Below, piece after piece: positions 1 through 5,755 of a stretch of 28,981 bases of DNA (position 1 is the stretch's first letter; each line of letters opens with the position of its first letter). Where the stretch lies: assembly GCA_017449925.1 (NCBI GenBank), contig JAFSYO010000150.1, forward strand, positions 1-28,981, written 5' to 3'. This stretch comes from Stomatobaculum sp. GTDB lineage: Bacteria; Bacillota_A; Clostridia; Lachnospirales; Lachnospiraceae. Below the pieces are notes generated by a model. The model saw only the letters and a list, made by a program, of their open reading frames with translations, was not told the origin of the DNA and did no database searches. A program made the translations under genes and the position numbers.

Positions 1-18
1 CGAATCCCTTCGGGCACG
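1..18 (+). tRNA. Partial tRNA, 3' end only (possibly Arg)
   Basis: The first 18 bases read as the end of a tRNA: five bases of a TTCGAAT T-loop, the 3' strand of the T-stem (CCCTT), a seven-base acceptor strand CGGGCAC and a G discriminator. The 5' part and anticodon lie outside the window, so identity cannot be read. The acceptor strand and G73 are compatible with tRNA-Arg, which is a guess. No CCA is encoded, as for the other tRNAs here. It fits as the upstream member of the tRNA cluster that follows. Confidence 0.5.
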
Positions 19-44
19 CTATTACACGGGATTGCCCGAGCCGT

Positions 45-270
45 GCGCGATTTGCGGAGCAAATCGTGCTAGTAGAAAACTGCGTAGCAGTTTTCGTAGT
101 CGAGTTCACGACCGTTGCCGCGAAGCGGCAGAGGGCGGGAACGAGAACTGGGCGAGGGAGGGACCCGTGTTTGTAGAAAACCGCGAAGCGGTTTTCGTAG
201 TCGAGTTCAGCAGCCGTAGCCGCTTTAGCGGCGTAGGGTGATGAACGAGAACTGACCGAGCGAAGCTCGG
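45..270. repeat. Array of GCGNAGC-capped hairpins in the tRNA spacer
   Basis: Six hairpins sit in about 225 bp. Five have stems closed by GC, a G-N-A triloop, and GC: 45-69 (loop GGA), 75-95 (GTA), 116-130 (GAA), 176-196 (GAA) and 256-270 (GAA). The sixth, 219-232, has a TTTA loop. Two are long related copies, 75-108 and 176-209: a 9-bp GAAAAC(T/C)GC stem followed by the same 13 bases GTAGTCGAGTTCA, spaced 101 bp apart. GAACGAGAACTG also occurs twice, at 139-150 and 243-254, spaced 104 bp. The unit therefore looks like a degenerate tandem duplication of about 100 bp. No convincing coding sequence is seen. Confidence 0.7.
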
Positions 271-287
271 GCACAATAAGTCAATAT

Positions 288-362
288 GGTGGGTATGGCG
301 CAGTTGGCTAGCGCGCCAGATTGTGGCTCTGGAGGCCGAGGGTTCGAGTCCCTCTACCCACC
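288..362 (+). tRNA. tRNA-His (GTG)
   Basis: Full cloverleaf. Acceptor GTGGGTA (289-295) pairs with TACCCAC (355-361). The extra G at 288 opposite C362 is the G-1:C73 pair diagnostic of tRNA-His. The anticodon stem CCAGA/TCTGG encloses loop TTGTGGC, with anticodon GTG at 323-325. The T-arm contains GGTTCGAGTCC. The 3' CCA is not encoded and must be added after transcription. Confidence 0.96.
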
Positions 363-377
363 CTAGGTTAGTTGGAT

Positions 378-397
378 GGTGAGATACTTACCTCACC
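378..397. repeat. Short hairpin between tRNA-His and the folded spacer element
   Basis: GGTGAG (378-383) pairs with CTCACC (392-397) around an 8-base loop. It starts 15 bases after tRNA-His and ends two bases before the inverted repeat of the spacer element at 399-575. No U-tract follows, so it is not an intrinsic terminator. It may take part in tRNA 3' processing or belong to the neighbouring element. Confidence 0.5.
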
Positions 398-398
398 G

Positions 399-575
399 TA
401 TTCACGGTCCCGCATGGGCGGTCGTAGCCCTGCCGTGCTTCGCACGTCAGTCGCACCTACGGCGCTTGCGGCTCCGACACTCCATGCGGTCCTTGCTTCG
501 CAAGTACGCGGCACGAAATCGGCGCTGCACACATGCGAGCCTGTGCAGCGCCATTTCGTGCCGCTACCGTGAATA
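399..575. repeat. 177-bp structured element with 10-bp terminal inverted repeats
   Basis: The ends TATTCACGGT (399-408) and ACCGTGAATA (566-575) are perfect inverted repeats. Inside are three packed helices. One pairs 410-417 with 482-489 and continues as 421-429 with 470-478 (8 of 9 pairs). A second is CTTGC/GCAAG with a TTC loop (492-504). The third is a near-perfect 23-bp stem, 508-531 with 542-564, broken only by a bulged C520. Two to three bases separate the helices, giving a four-way-junction shape. A smaller hairpin GTGC/GCAC (435-445) sits within the first arm. It could be a MITE-like insertion, a structured RNA or a DNA cruciform element. No coding potential is convincing. Confidence 0.65.
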
Positions 576-587
576 ACGACTCTTCAA

Positions 588-659
588 TGGGTCATAGCCA
601 AGCGGTAAGGCACAGGACTTTGACTCCTGCACTCGTTGGTTCGAATCCAACTGGCCCAG
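588..659 (+). tRNA. tRNA-Gln (TTG)
   Basis: Acceptor TGGGTCA (588-594) pairs with TGGCCCA (652-658), discriminator G659. The anticodon stem CAGGA/TCCTG encloses loop CTTTGAC, with anticodon TTG at 620-622, reading Gln CAA. The T-arm is GTTGG-TTCGAAT-CCAAC. CCA is not encoded. A small CCC-TTCG-GGG hairpin follows at 663-672, before tRNA-Lys. Confidence 0.96.
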
Positions 660-689
660 CTTCCCTTCGGGGATTTTCTTATATAAGAT

Positions 690-762
690 GGGCTACTAGC
701 TCAGGTGGTAGAGCACTTGACTTTTAATCAAGTTGTCGGGGGTTCGAGTCCCCCGTGGCTCA
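690..762 (+). tRNA. tRNA-Lys (TTT)
   Basis: Acceptor GGGCTAC (690-696) pairs with GTGGCTC (755-761) including wobble pairs, discriminator A762. The D-arm contains GCTCAGGTGGTAGAGC. The anticodon stem CTTGA/TCAAG encloses loop CTTTTAA with anticodon TTT. The T-arm is GGGGG-TTCGAGT-CCCCC. CCA is not encoded. It is the last tRNA of the cluster and is followed directly by a terminator. Confidence 0.97.
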
Positions 763-771
763 TTATCAATA

Positions 772-811
772 CCTCAGAAATCCGACAAATAAAGGATTTC
801 TGAGGTTTTTT
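772..811 (+). terminator. Intrinsic terminator of the tRNA cluster
   Basis: A perfect 12-bp stem, CCTCAGAAATCC (772-783) with GGATTTCTGAGG (794-805), has a 10-base loop and is followed by six T. It ends the tRNA transcript and separates it from the acetyltransferase gene. Confidence 0.92.
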
Positions 812-838
812 GTATATGCTAAAGTGAGGATAAGAGAG

Positions 839-1357
839 ATGATGACTATAAGACATTCCGCGGAACAGGATGTTCCGCGGATCATGGAGATTTACGCCCA
901 TGCCCGCGCCTTTATGGCAGCCCACGGGAACCCGCGGCAGTGGGGCGCGACCAACTGGCCGCCGGAGGCGCTGATCCGGCAGGATATCGCCGCAGGGCAC
1001 AGCTTCGTGTGCCTGGAGGGGGATGCCGTCGTGGGAACTTTCTTCTACATCTGCGGCGAGGATCCCGAACCGACTTACCAGGAGATCACGGAGGGAGCGT
1101 GGATGGATGACAGCCCCTATGGAGTCGTGCACCGGATCGCGGTGGACGGCAGCGTAAAGGGAACCGGTTCTTTCTGCCTTAACTGGGCTGTGGAACAGAG
1201 CGGAGGCCATCTCCGCATCGATACCCACGGCGACAATCATGTGATGCAGAGCCTTCTGAAGAAGCTGGGCTTTCAGCAATGTGGTATTATTTATGTGGAA
1301 GAGGATAATGACCCCAGGCTGGCATTCGAAATCAGCCGACATATAAATAACATATAA
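839..1357 (+). CDS. GNAT family N-acetyltransferase
   Basis: A 172-residue protein of the GNAT fold, which transfers an acetyl group from acetyl-CoA to an amine; the substrate cannot be read. Residues about 96-115 (VVHRIAVDGSVKGTGSF) form the acetyl-CoA-binding beta4/alpha3 region, with VKGTGS in place of the usual R/Q-x-x-G-x-G/A loop. LLKKLGFQQCG at about 139-149 is the typical C-terminal GNAT signature. The frame stays open upstream to 755, but that part overlaps tRNA-Lys and its terminator. The start is therefore set at the ATG at 839 (or the adjacent one at 842), behind a purine-rich GTGAGGATAAGAGAG. A thioesterase gene follows after 32 bp in the same direction, so co-transcription is likely. 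Confidence 0.9.
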   Translation: MMTIRHSAEQDVPRIMEIYAHARAFMAAHGNPRQWGATNWPPEALIRQDIAAGHSFVCLEGDAVVGTFFYICGEDPEPTYQEITEGAWMDDSPYGVVHRIAVDGSVKGTGSFCLNWAVEQSGGHLRIDTHGDNHVMQSLLKKLGFQQCGIIYVEEDNDPRLAFEISRHINNI

Positions 1358-1389
1358 TCAGAATCCTGACGGGAGGTTTTGCCATCACT

Positions 1390-1818
1390 ATGAACATCCG
1401 TACAGTTATCACGCATCACCTTGTAAAAGGAGAGGACCTGAACCACCATGGCACGCTGTTCGCCGCCCGGGGAGCGGAATGGTTCGTCGAGGCAGGTTTT
1501 ATTTCCGCCGCGGCCTGCGTGCCGCCTGAACAGATCGTCATGGTGAGGATCAATTCCATGGACTTTATCCGGCCTGTAAAACCGGGGGAGGTCCTATGTC
1601 TGAAGAGCGCCGTCGTCCTTGCGGGACGTACCAGCCTTATCTCCCACATTTCAGCGGACGTCGGGGGAGAAGCCGTGCTGGACGGTTTCATCACCTTTGT
1701 CAATATCGGCAAGGGTGCCCGTCCCATGCCCCACGGGATCACCATCGTTCCGGAGACGGAGGAGGAAAGAGAGCTGCAGAGGAAGGCAGGGGAGCTTGAT
1801 CAGAAAAGGAGCCAATAG
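1390..1818 (+). CDS. Hotdog-fold acyl-CoA thioesterase
   Basis: A 142-residue protein with the layout of cytosolic acyl-CoA hydrolases of the YciA/ACOT type, which cleave acyl-CoA to free acid and CoA. The motif LNHHGTLFAARGAEWFVEAG (about residues 17-36) corresponds to the family's N-x-x-G-T-L-F and following hotdog helix. Conserved strands follow (MDFIRPVKPGEVL, then the ISADVGGEAVLDGFITFV region). The length is normal for a single hotdog domain. GGGAGG lies upstream of the ATG. It sits between a GNAT acetyltransferase and a nitroreductase-family gene, 27 bp from the latter, probably one operon. The acyl chain preference cannot be inferred. Confidence 0.85.
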   Translation: MNIRTVITHHLVKGEDLNHHGTLFAARGAEWFVEAGFISAAACVPPEQIVMVRINSMDFIRPVKPGEVLCLKSAVVLAGRTSLISHISADVGGEAVLDGFITFVNIGKGARPMPHGITIVPETEEERELQRKAGELDQKRSQ

Positions 1819-1845
1819 GATTTTTCAGAGGAAAGGAATTGTATC

Positions 1846-2396
1846 ATGAATACAGTGAAGGAACTCGTCATAAAAAACCGCAGCTACAGAGGGTATAATG
1901 AGGCGCGGAAGGTAAGCCGCGAGGAACTGCTGGATATGATCGACTGCGGGAGGCTTTCCGCCTCCAGCCGGAACGTTCAGCCGCTGAAGTATTACTTTGC
2001 AAATGAATGGGAAAAGACGGAAGCGATCCTTGCCTGCACCGGCTGGGCCAAGAACCTGCCGGATATTCACCTGCCCTTCCCGGGAACTCATCCGACGGCC
2101 TTCATTGTGATCCTCCTGGATCATGATATCAACGATCAGGCAGCAAAATACCAGACGGATATCGGCATTTCCGCCCAGTCCATCCTTCTTTCGGCGGTTG
2201 AAAAGGGGCTCGGCGGCATCATGATCAAAAGCTTCCAGCCCTCGGAGCTTAAAAAGATCATGGGCACGCCGGAGAACCTCCAGCCTCTTTTGGTACTGGC
2301 CATTGGCGAGCCGGCGGGGCGTCTTCCTACTACCGCACCGCGGATGGCGTGCACCATGTGCCGAAGCGCCGCCTGGAGGACATCGTCCTGAGCTGA
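1846..2396 (+). pseudogene. Nitroreductase family protein with frameshifted C-terminus
   Basis: An FMN-dependent nitroreductase-family protein, opening with the family's VKELVIKNRSYRGYNE flavin-binding start and the SASSRNVQPLKYY stretch. The continuous frame reads about 159 family-like residues up to AIGEPAG, then 22 unrelated residues, and stops at 2391. The expected family ending YYRTADGVHHVPKRRLEDIV is present from 2328 in another frame, with its own stop at 2394-2396. From memory of related proteins, about 10-14 codons are missing between GEPAG and YYR. This suggests a deletion that is not a multiple of three around 2315-2327. It may be a genuine mutation or an assembly error. The flavin-binding core is intact, so partial function is possible. 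A strong terminator follows. Confidence 0.75.
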
Positions 2397-2420
2397 ACAT
2401 CACATGGCAGAAACGAAAGA

Positions 2421-2448
2421 AAGCGCCCGGGCAGGGCGCTTTTTCTTG
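2421..2448. terminator. Bidirectional terminator between convergent genes
   Basis: AAGCGCCC (2421-2428) pairs with GGGCGCTT (2434-2441) around a five-base loop. T-rich sequence (TTTCTTGTTT) follows on the plus strand, and A-rich GAAACGAAAGA precedes it, giving a T-tract on the minus strand. It lies between the plus-strand nitroreductase and the minus-strand gene ending at 2471, and can serve both. Confidence 0.85.
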
Positions 2449-2470
2449 TTTGTAGCTATGTTTTTGACAT

Positions 2471-2839
2471 TTAGAGCGAAAAGGGTTGATTTTCATACAG
2501 AGTCCGGACTTCATTAACAATATCGCCTTCCCCTGTAAAAAGGACCGGAGAACTGCTGCAGCGGAATGGTCTTCCCGTCTTCGCGTCGCTGAAGTAGACC
2601 GTCGCGATATCCCGTTTTGACACATCAAAAACAAACTCGATCTCCAGGCTTTGTAAACGGAACTTCATGTTGATATGTGTCCACTCAAAAGTCTTCCGGA
2701 AATCTTCAAATTCTTTGTACGCCCTTTTCGGGACCGCCTCTGTGATAAGACCGTGCAGGTCATCTGCCGAGATACTGATATCCTCCTGCGTATATAATCC
2801 ATAGGGAACGTCCTTGATCAGTTCTGCCGATAACTGCAT
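2471..2839 (-). CDS. Hypothetical protein, 122 aa
   Basis: I do not recognise a family. The product is soluble-looking, with no signal peptide or membrane segment. It is mixed alpha/beta: a helical, acidic N-terminal half (residues 1-55), then strands such as LEIEFVFDVSKRDIATVYFSD. The start is supported by GGAGG nine bases upstream of the ATG. The gene lies 49 bp downstream of another small minus-strand gene that has its own good promoter, so the two probably share a transcript. It ends at the bidirectional terminator. Confidence 0.7.
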   Translation of the reverse strand: MQLSAELIKDVPYGLYTQEDISISADDLHGLITEAVPKRAYKEFEDFRKTFEWTHINMKFRLQSLEIEFVFDVSKRDIATVYFSDAKTGRPFRCSSSPVLFTGEGDIVNEVRTLYENQPFSL

Positions 2840-2888
2840 TCTGCCGCATCCTCCGCTCTGTTTTTTTCCACTCCTAAGTTCGTTCTGA

Positions 2889-3080
2889 TTATTTTTTGGG
2901 CTTGTCCGGGAGCCGGATCATTTCTACGCAGGTGCTGTTGTTTCCCAGCGTCCGGAGCACCTTTTCCTGCTTCTCCAGCGCCGCATAGGCGTCCAGTTCA
3001 GATCCATATTCGCCGACCGTGCTGCGGCTGAGTTCCTTTCCCTTTTCGTCCTTCATCACAACATCGATTCTGAATTTCAT
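2889..3080 (-). CDS. Hypothetical small protein, 63 aa
   Basis: A small charged protein of unknown family with no signal peptide or membrane helix. It opens with a beta-strand-like MKFRIDVVMKDEKGKEL, followed by a helix (LDAYAALEKQEKVLRTL) and a C-terminal strand. A very good Shine-Dalgarno, AAAGGAGGAG, lies 8 bases before the ATG. A TTTACA-N17-TATCAT promoter lies just upstream. It is the first gene of a probable two-gene unit with the 122-residue protein downstream, and divergent from the threonine aldolase. Confidence 0.72.
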   Translation of the reverse strand: MKFRIDVVMKDEKGKELSRSTVGEYGSELDAYAALEKQEKVLRTLGNNSTCVEMIRLPDKPKK

Positions 3081-3104
3081 GACATCTACTCCTCCTTTAC
3101 CTCT

Positions 3105-3133
3105 ATGATATTTTGCCGTTTGCGTTTTGTAAA
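3105..3133 (-). promoter_or_regulatory. Sigma-A-type promoter for the small minus-strand genes
   Basis: On the minus strand, TTTACA (3133-3128) and TATCAT (3110-3105) are separated by exactly 17 bases, ending about 25 bases before the ATG of the 63-residue gene. Confidence 0.65.
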
Positions 3134-3148
3134 CACGAAAGATACAAT
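3120..3148 (+). promoter_or_regulatory. Possible promoter for the threonine aldolase
   Basis: TTGCGT (3120-3125) and TACAAT (3143-3148) are 17 bases apart. The -10 is good and the -35 weak. The expected transcription start near 3155 leaves only about 8 bases before the TTG at 3163 but about 60 before the ATT at 3214. This favours the later start. It lies back-to-back with the minus-strand promoter, their -35 boxes two bases apart. Confidence 0.45.
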
Positions 3149-3162
3149 AGCATCATCGGATT

Positions 3163-4254
3163 TTGAAAGAGGTTGTAAAAATCCGGCATCATGGAAACGG
3201 GGAGGAAAAGAACATTAACAGCAAAGACAAACTGTTTTTTGCTTCTGATTATATGGAGGGGACGCATCCGCTGATCCTTCAGCGGCTTGTAGAGACCAAT
3301 CTTGTGAAATCTGCCGGTTACGGGCTGGATGAATTCTCCGAGTCGGCGAGGAATAGGATCCGCGCCGCCTGCGGCGTGCCGGAGGCGGATGTGTTTTTCC
3401 TGGCGGGAGGCACCCAGACCAACGCTGTTATGATCGATGCGCTGCTCAGGCCCTATCAGGGGGTGATGGCGGCGGAGAGCGGACACATCAGCACCCACGA
3501 GGCCGGAGCCATTGAATTCGGCGGACACAAGGTGCTGGTGCTTCCCCAGCATGACGGAAAAGTCTCGGCGGAGGATATCGCCGGATGCATCCGGGCGTAC
3601 CGGGAAGACGAAAACCGTGACCACCTGGTCATGCCCGGCATGGTCTATATTTCCCAGCCTACGGAATTCGGCACACTGTACTCTCTGGAAGAATTGAGGG
3701 CGATCAGCGGTATATGCAGGGAGAACCGGATCCCGCTGTATCTTGACGGAGCAAGGCTTGCCTATGCTCTCGCCTGTCCGGAAAATGACGCGGCGCTTCC
3801 TGATATTGCTGCGCTCTGCGACGTATTCTATATCGGAGGAACCAAGTGCGGGGCCCTCTTCGGGGAAGCAGTCGTCATCCCGCAGCATGACTGCATCCCC
3901 CATCTGTTCACCATCATCAAACAGCACGGAGCACTGCTGGCCAAGGGGCGGATCGCCGGTATCCAGTTCGACACGCTGTTCACTGACGATCTGTACGGCA
4001 GGATCGGCCGGACTGCGATCGAAGCCGCGGAACGGATCCGGCAGGCCCTGGAGGAAAAAGGATACACCTTTGCCTTCCATTCCCCTACGAACCAGATCTT
4101 TATTCTTTTGGAAAAGACCCAGGCGGCGGCCTTGTCCGAAAAAGTCGAAATGGGGTTCTGGGAAAACGTGGATGATTCCCACACAGTGATGCGCATCGCG
4201 ACCAGCTGGGCGACACATTCGGAAGAGGCGGAGCGCCTGATAAAAATATTGTGA
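3163..4254 (+). CDS. Low-specificity L-threonine aldolase (beta-eliminating lyase family)
   Basis: A PLP enzyme of fold type I that cleaves L-threonine (or allo-threonine) to glycine and acetaldehyde. Family landmarks: ASDYMEGTHPLILQRL near the start, FFLAGGTQTNAVMI (cofactor phosphate region), AESGHISTHEAGAIE, PLYLDGARLAYAL (the Asp that contacts PLP) and FYIGGTKCGALFGE, whose Lys (codon 3844-3846) forms the Schiff base. Length is normal. The start is uncertain. TTG at 3163 is the longest conventional option but has no Shine-Dalgarno. The family N-terminus would begin near the ATT at 3214, which has GGGGAGG 8 bases upstream. The next in-frame ATG, inside DYMEG, is too late. It is divergent from two small genes. 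Confidence 0.88.
   Translation: MKEVVKIRHHGNGEEKNINSKDKLFFASDYMEGTHPLILQRLVETNLVKSAGYGLDEFSESARNRIRAACGVPEADVFFLAGGTQTNAVMIDALLRPYQGVMAAESGHISTHEAGAIEFGGHKVLVLPQHDGKVSAEDIAGCIRAYREDENRDHLVMPGMVYISQPTEFGTLYSLEELRAISGICRENRIPLYLDGARLAYALACPENDAALPDIAALCDVFYIGGTKCGALFGEAVVIPQHDCIPHLFTIIKQHGALLAKGRIAGIQFDTLFTDDLYGRIGRTAIEAAERIRQALEEKGYTFAFHSPTNQIFILLEKTQAAALSEKVEMGFWENVDDSHTVMRIATSWATHSEEAERLIKIL
3199..3205 (+). promoter_or_regulatory. Ribosome binding site that argues for a later start
   Basis: GGGGAGG lies eight bases before the in-frame ATT at 3214 and inside the reading frame that begins at 3163. Together with the family's usual N-terminus it points to initiation at ATT (giving about 346 residues) rather than at the TTG. 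Confidence 0.5.
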
Positions 4255-4318
4255 AAGTGCGAAGGGTAAAACAGCGCGGAATCAGCTTTAATGGCCGAAA
4301 TCGTTAGATAAAATTTCA

Positions 4319-4347
4319 GAACATGTTCATTAAAAAATCATGATTTT
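4319..4347. promoter_or_regulatory. Two palindromes upstream of the MotA/ZorA-like gene
   Basis: GAACATGTTC (4319-4328) and AAAATCATGATTTT (4334-4347) are perfect palindromes six bases apart, in the 175-bp gap before the MotA/ZorA-like gene. A weak TTCATT-N17-TGATAT promoter (4326-4354) overlaps both. This is the arrangement expected of operators, but no regulator is identified. Confidence 0.4.
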
Positions 4348-4429
4348 CTGATATTCTTTCTGGTAAAGGACCCTCATATGGTCTCAAGGGACTGCCTATT
4401 ATTTCGCAGATGGATCCGGAGGTAAAAAC

Positions 4430-5749
4430 GTGCAGAACAGAAAATGGTATGAATGGCTTCTTACATTGACTTACATTGCGATGATCGCACTTTGCGTCGG
4501 ACTGAACCTGACGACAGGTCAGAAAGAAGGGACAGCGAATCTTGTTGTCAATATCGTAATGTTCCTGATCGTGGGGCTGATTTTTTTAAGTTGTGAACGG
4601 AATTGTTTTCTGCCGATGAACCGGATCATTGAGGATCTGGAAATTGCGGCGGAGAAGATCCGCAATGATGCCATGAACTCCCATCAGTATCTGTGGGAGC
4701 CATACAACGCCAGCAAGGTGGAGCTGTTCGAGGAACCCCGTCTCAAACAGCCCTTCCAGGACTATCTTTTCGAGCTGAACAGGATCGACAACACCAAAAA
4801 GGCCTACTACAAGTGCGATATTGAGGATTATATCAATACCGGTCTTGTGGATTCAGTGATGCACAGGAACATCCTGAACCAGGTGGCCGGAGTCATGACG
4901 GGTCTGGGAATTCTCGGGACCTTTATCGGACTGTCCCTCGGTCTCCAGCACTTCAACACCGGATCGACAGCGGAAGTGACGAACAGCATCGCGCCCCTGA
5001 TGAACGGCATCAAAGTGGCTTTCCACACCTCGATCTACGGCCTGGTGTTCTCCCTGGTATTCAATTTCACCTATAAGTGCAAGCTGGAAGAGGCAGAGAA
5101 CGCGGTGGAGGATTTCCTTGACGCGTATAAAAAATACGTTCTTCCGGACACCACCACCGATGGTATCAACAAATTTATGGAGCTTCAGCAGCAGCAGGTA
5201 GCGGCGGTCGAAGCAATGACAGAGCGGGTGACGGAGAATCTGGACCGTATTATGGAGCCTCAGTTTGACAGACTGAACGGGACCATCACGGACTTCACGA
5301 ACGTAGCCACAAGGAACCAGACAGAAGCCCTGCGTTCCGTGGTCAACGCCTTCCTGAAGGAGATGGATGCCTCCATGGGTGCCACCTTTACCCATCTGAA
5401 CGCGCTTCTTCAGGAAGCGGTGGCTGATCAGCAGCAGAATGCCGCCCTGCTGGAGGAGATCCGCACACGGTCAGAAGCGCAGCGCAGAGATCTGACGGTG
5501 AGCCGGGAATATCTGGAGGATCTCGACCGGTACCGTCAGTCGCTGACGGAGGCCTCCGAGGTGATCGACTCCCAGCTGGAACAGCAGCAGGCTTTGACAC
5601 AGGACCTGAAACGCGCGATCGAGGAGATGAATGATACTTTCACCGATTCCTTCCGGACCGCAGAAGAAAAACTGGAGCGGACCGCAGAGGCGGCCGAACT
5701 AATCAAAGATTCGGTGGAGAACATTCAGAGATCCAGAGCCAGGAGGTGA
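4430..5749 (+). CDS. MotA/TolQ/ExbB-family proton channel protein, ZorA-like
   Basis: A 439-residue inner subunit of a proton-driven stator. Predicted membrane segments are at about residues 8-25, 36-54, 150-172 and 194-215. The third carries the family signature TGLGILGTFIGLSLGL. A long, mostly helical cytoplasmic tail follows (about 218-439, rich in Q, E, A and R). This layout matches ZorA of Zorya anti-phage systems better than flagellar MotA, though the tail is shorter than that of E. coli ZorA. The GTG start is preceded by GGAGG at a good distance. Six bases separate it from the MotB/OmpA-like gene, so the two form a unit. No flagellar genes or Zorya effectors (ZorC, D or E) are adjacent. 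Family membership is firm; a defence role is inference. Confidence 0.85.
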   Translation: MQNRKWYEWLLTLTYIAMIALCVGLNLTTGQKEGTANLVVNIVMFLIVGLIFLSCERNCFLPMNRIIEDLEIAAEKIRNDAMNSHQYLWEPYNASKVELFEEPRLKQPFQDYLFELNRIDNTKKAYYKCDIEDYINTGLVDSVMHRNILNQVAGVMTGLGILGTFIGLSLGLQHFNTGSTAEVTNSIAPLMNGIKVAFHTSIYGLVFSLVFNFTYKCKLEEAENAVEDFLDAYKKYVLPDTTTDGINKFMELQQQQVAAVEAMTERVTENLDRIMEPQFDRLNGTITDFTNVATRNQTEALRSVVNAFLKEMDASMGATFTHLNALLQEAVADQQQNAALLEEIRTRSEAQRRDLTVSREYLEDLDRYRQSLTEASEVIDSQLEQQQALTQDLKRAIEEMNDTFTDSFRTAEEKLERTAEAAELIKDSVENIQRSRARR

Positions 5750-5755
5750 TGACCC

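Noticed and set aside
45..270. CRISPR array
   Set aside because: The repeats are two degenerate copies with hairpins of different sequence; there are no regular spacers and no cas genes.
755..838. N-terminal extension of the acetyltransferase
   Set aside because: It runs through the end of tRNA-Lys and its terminator.
4319..4328. LexA (SOS) box GAACATGTTC
   Set aside because: The Gram-positive LexA site needs four bases between GAAC and GTTC; here there are two.
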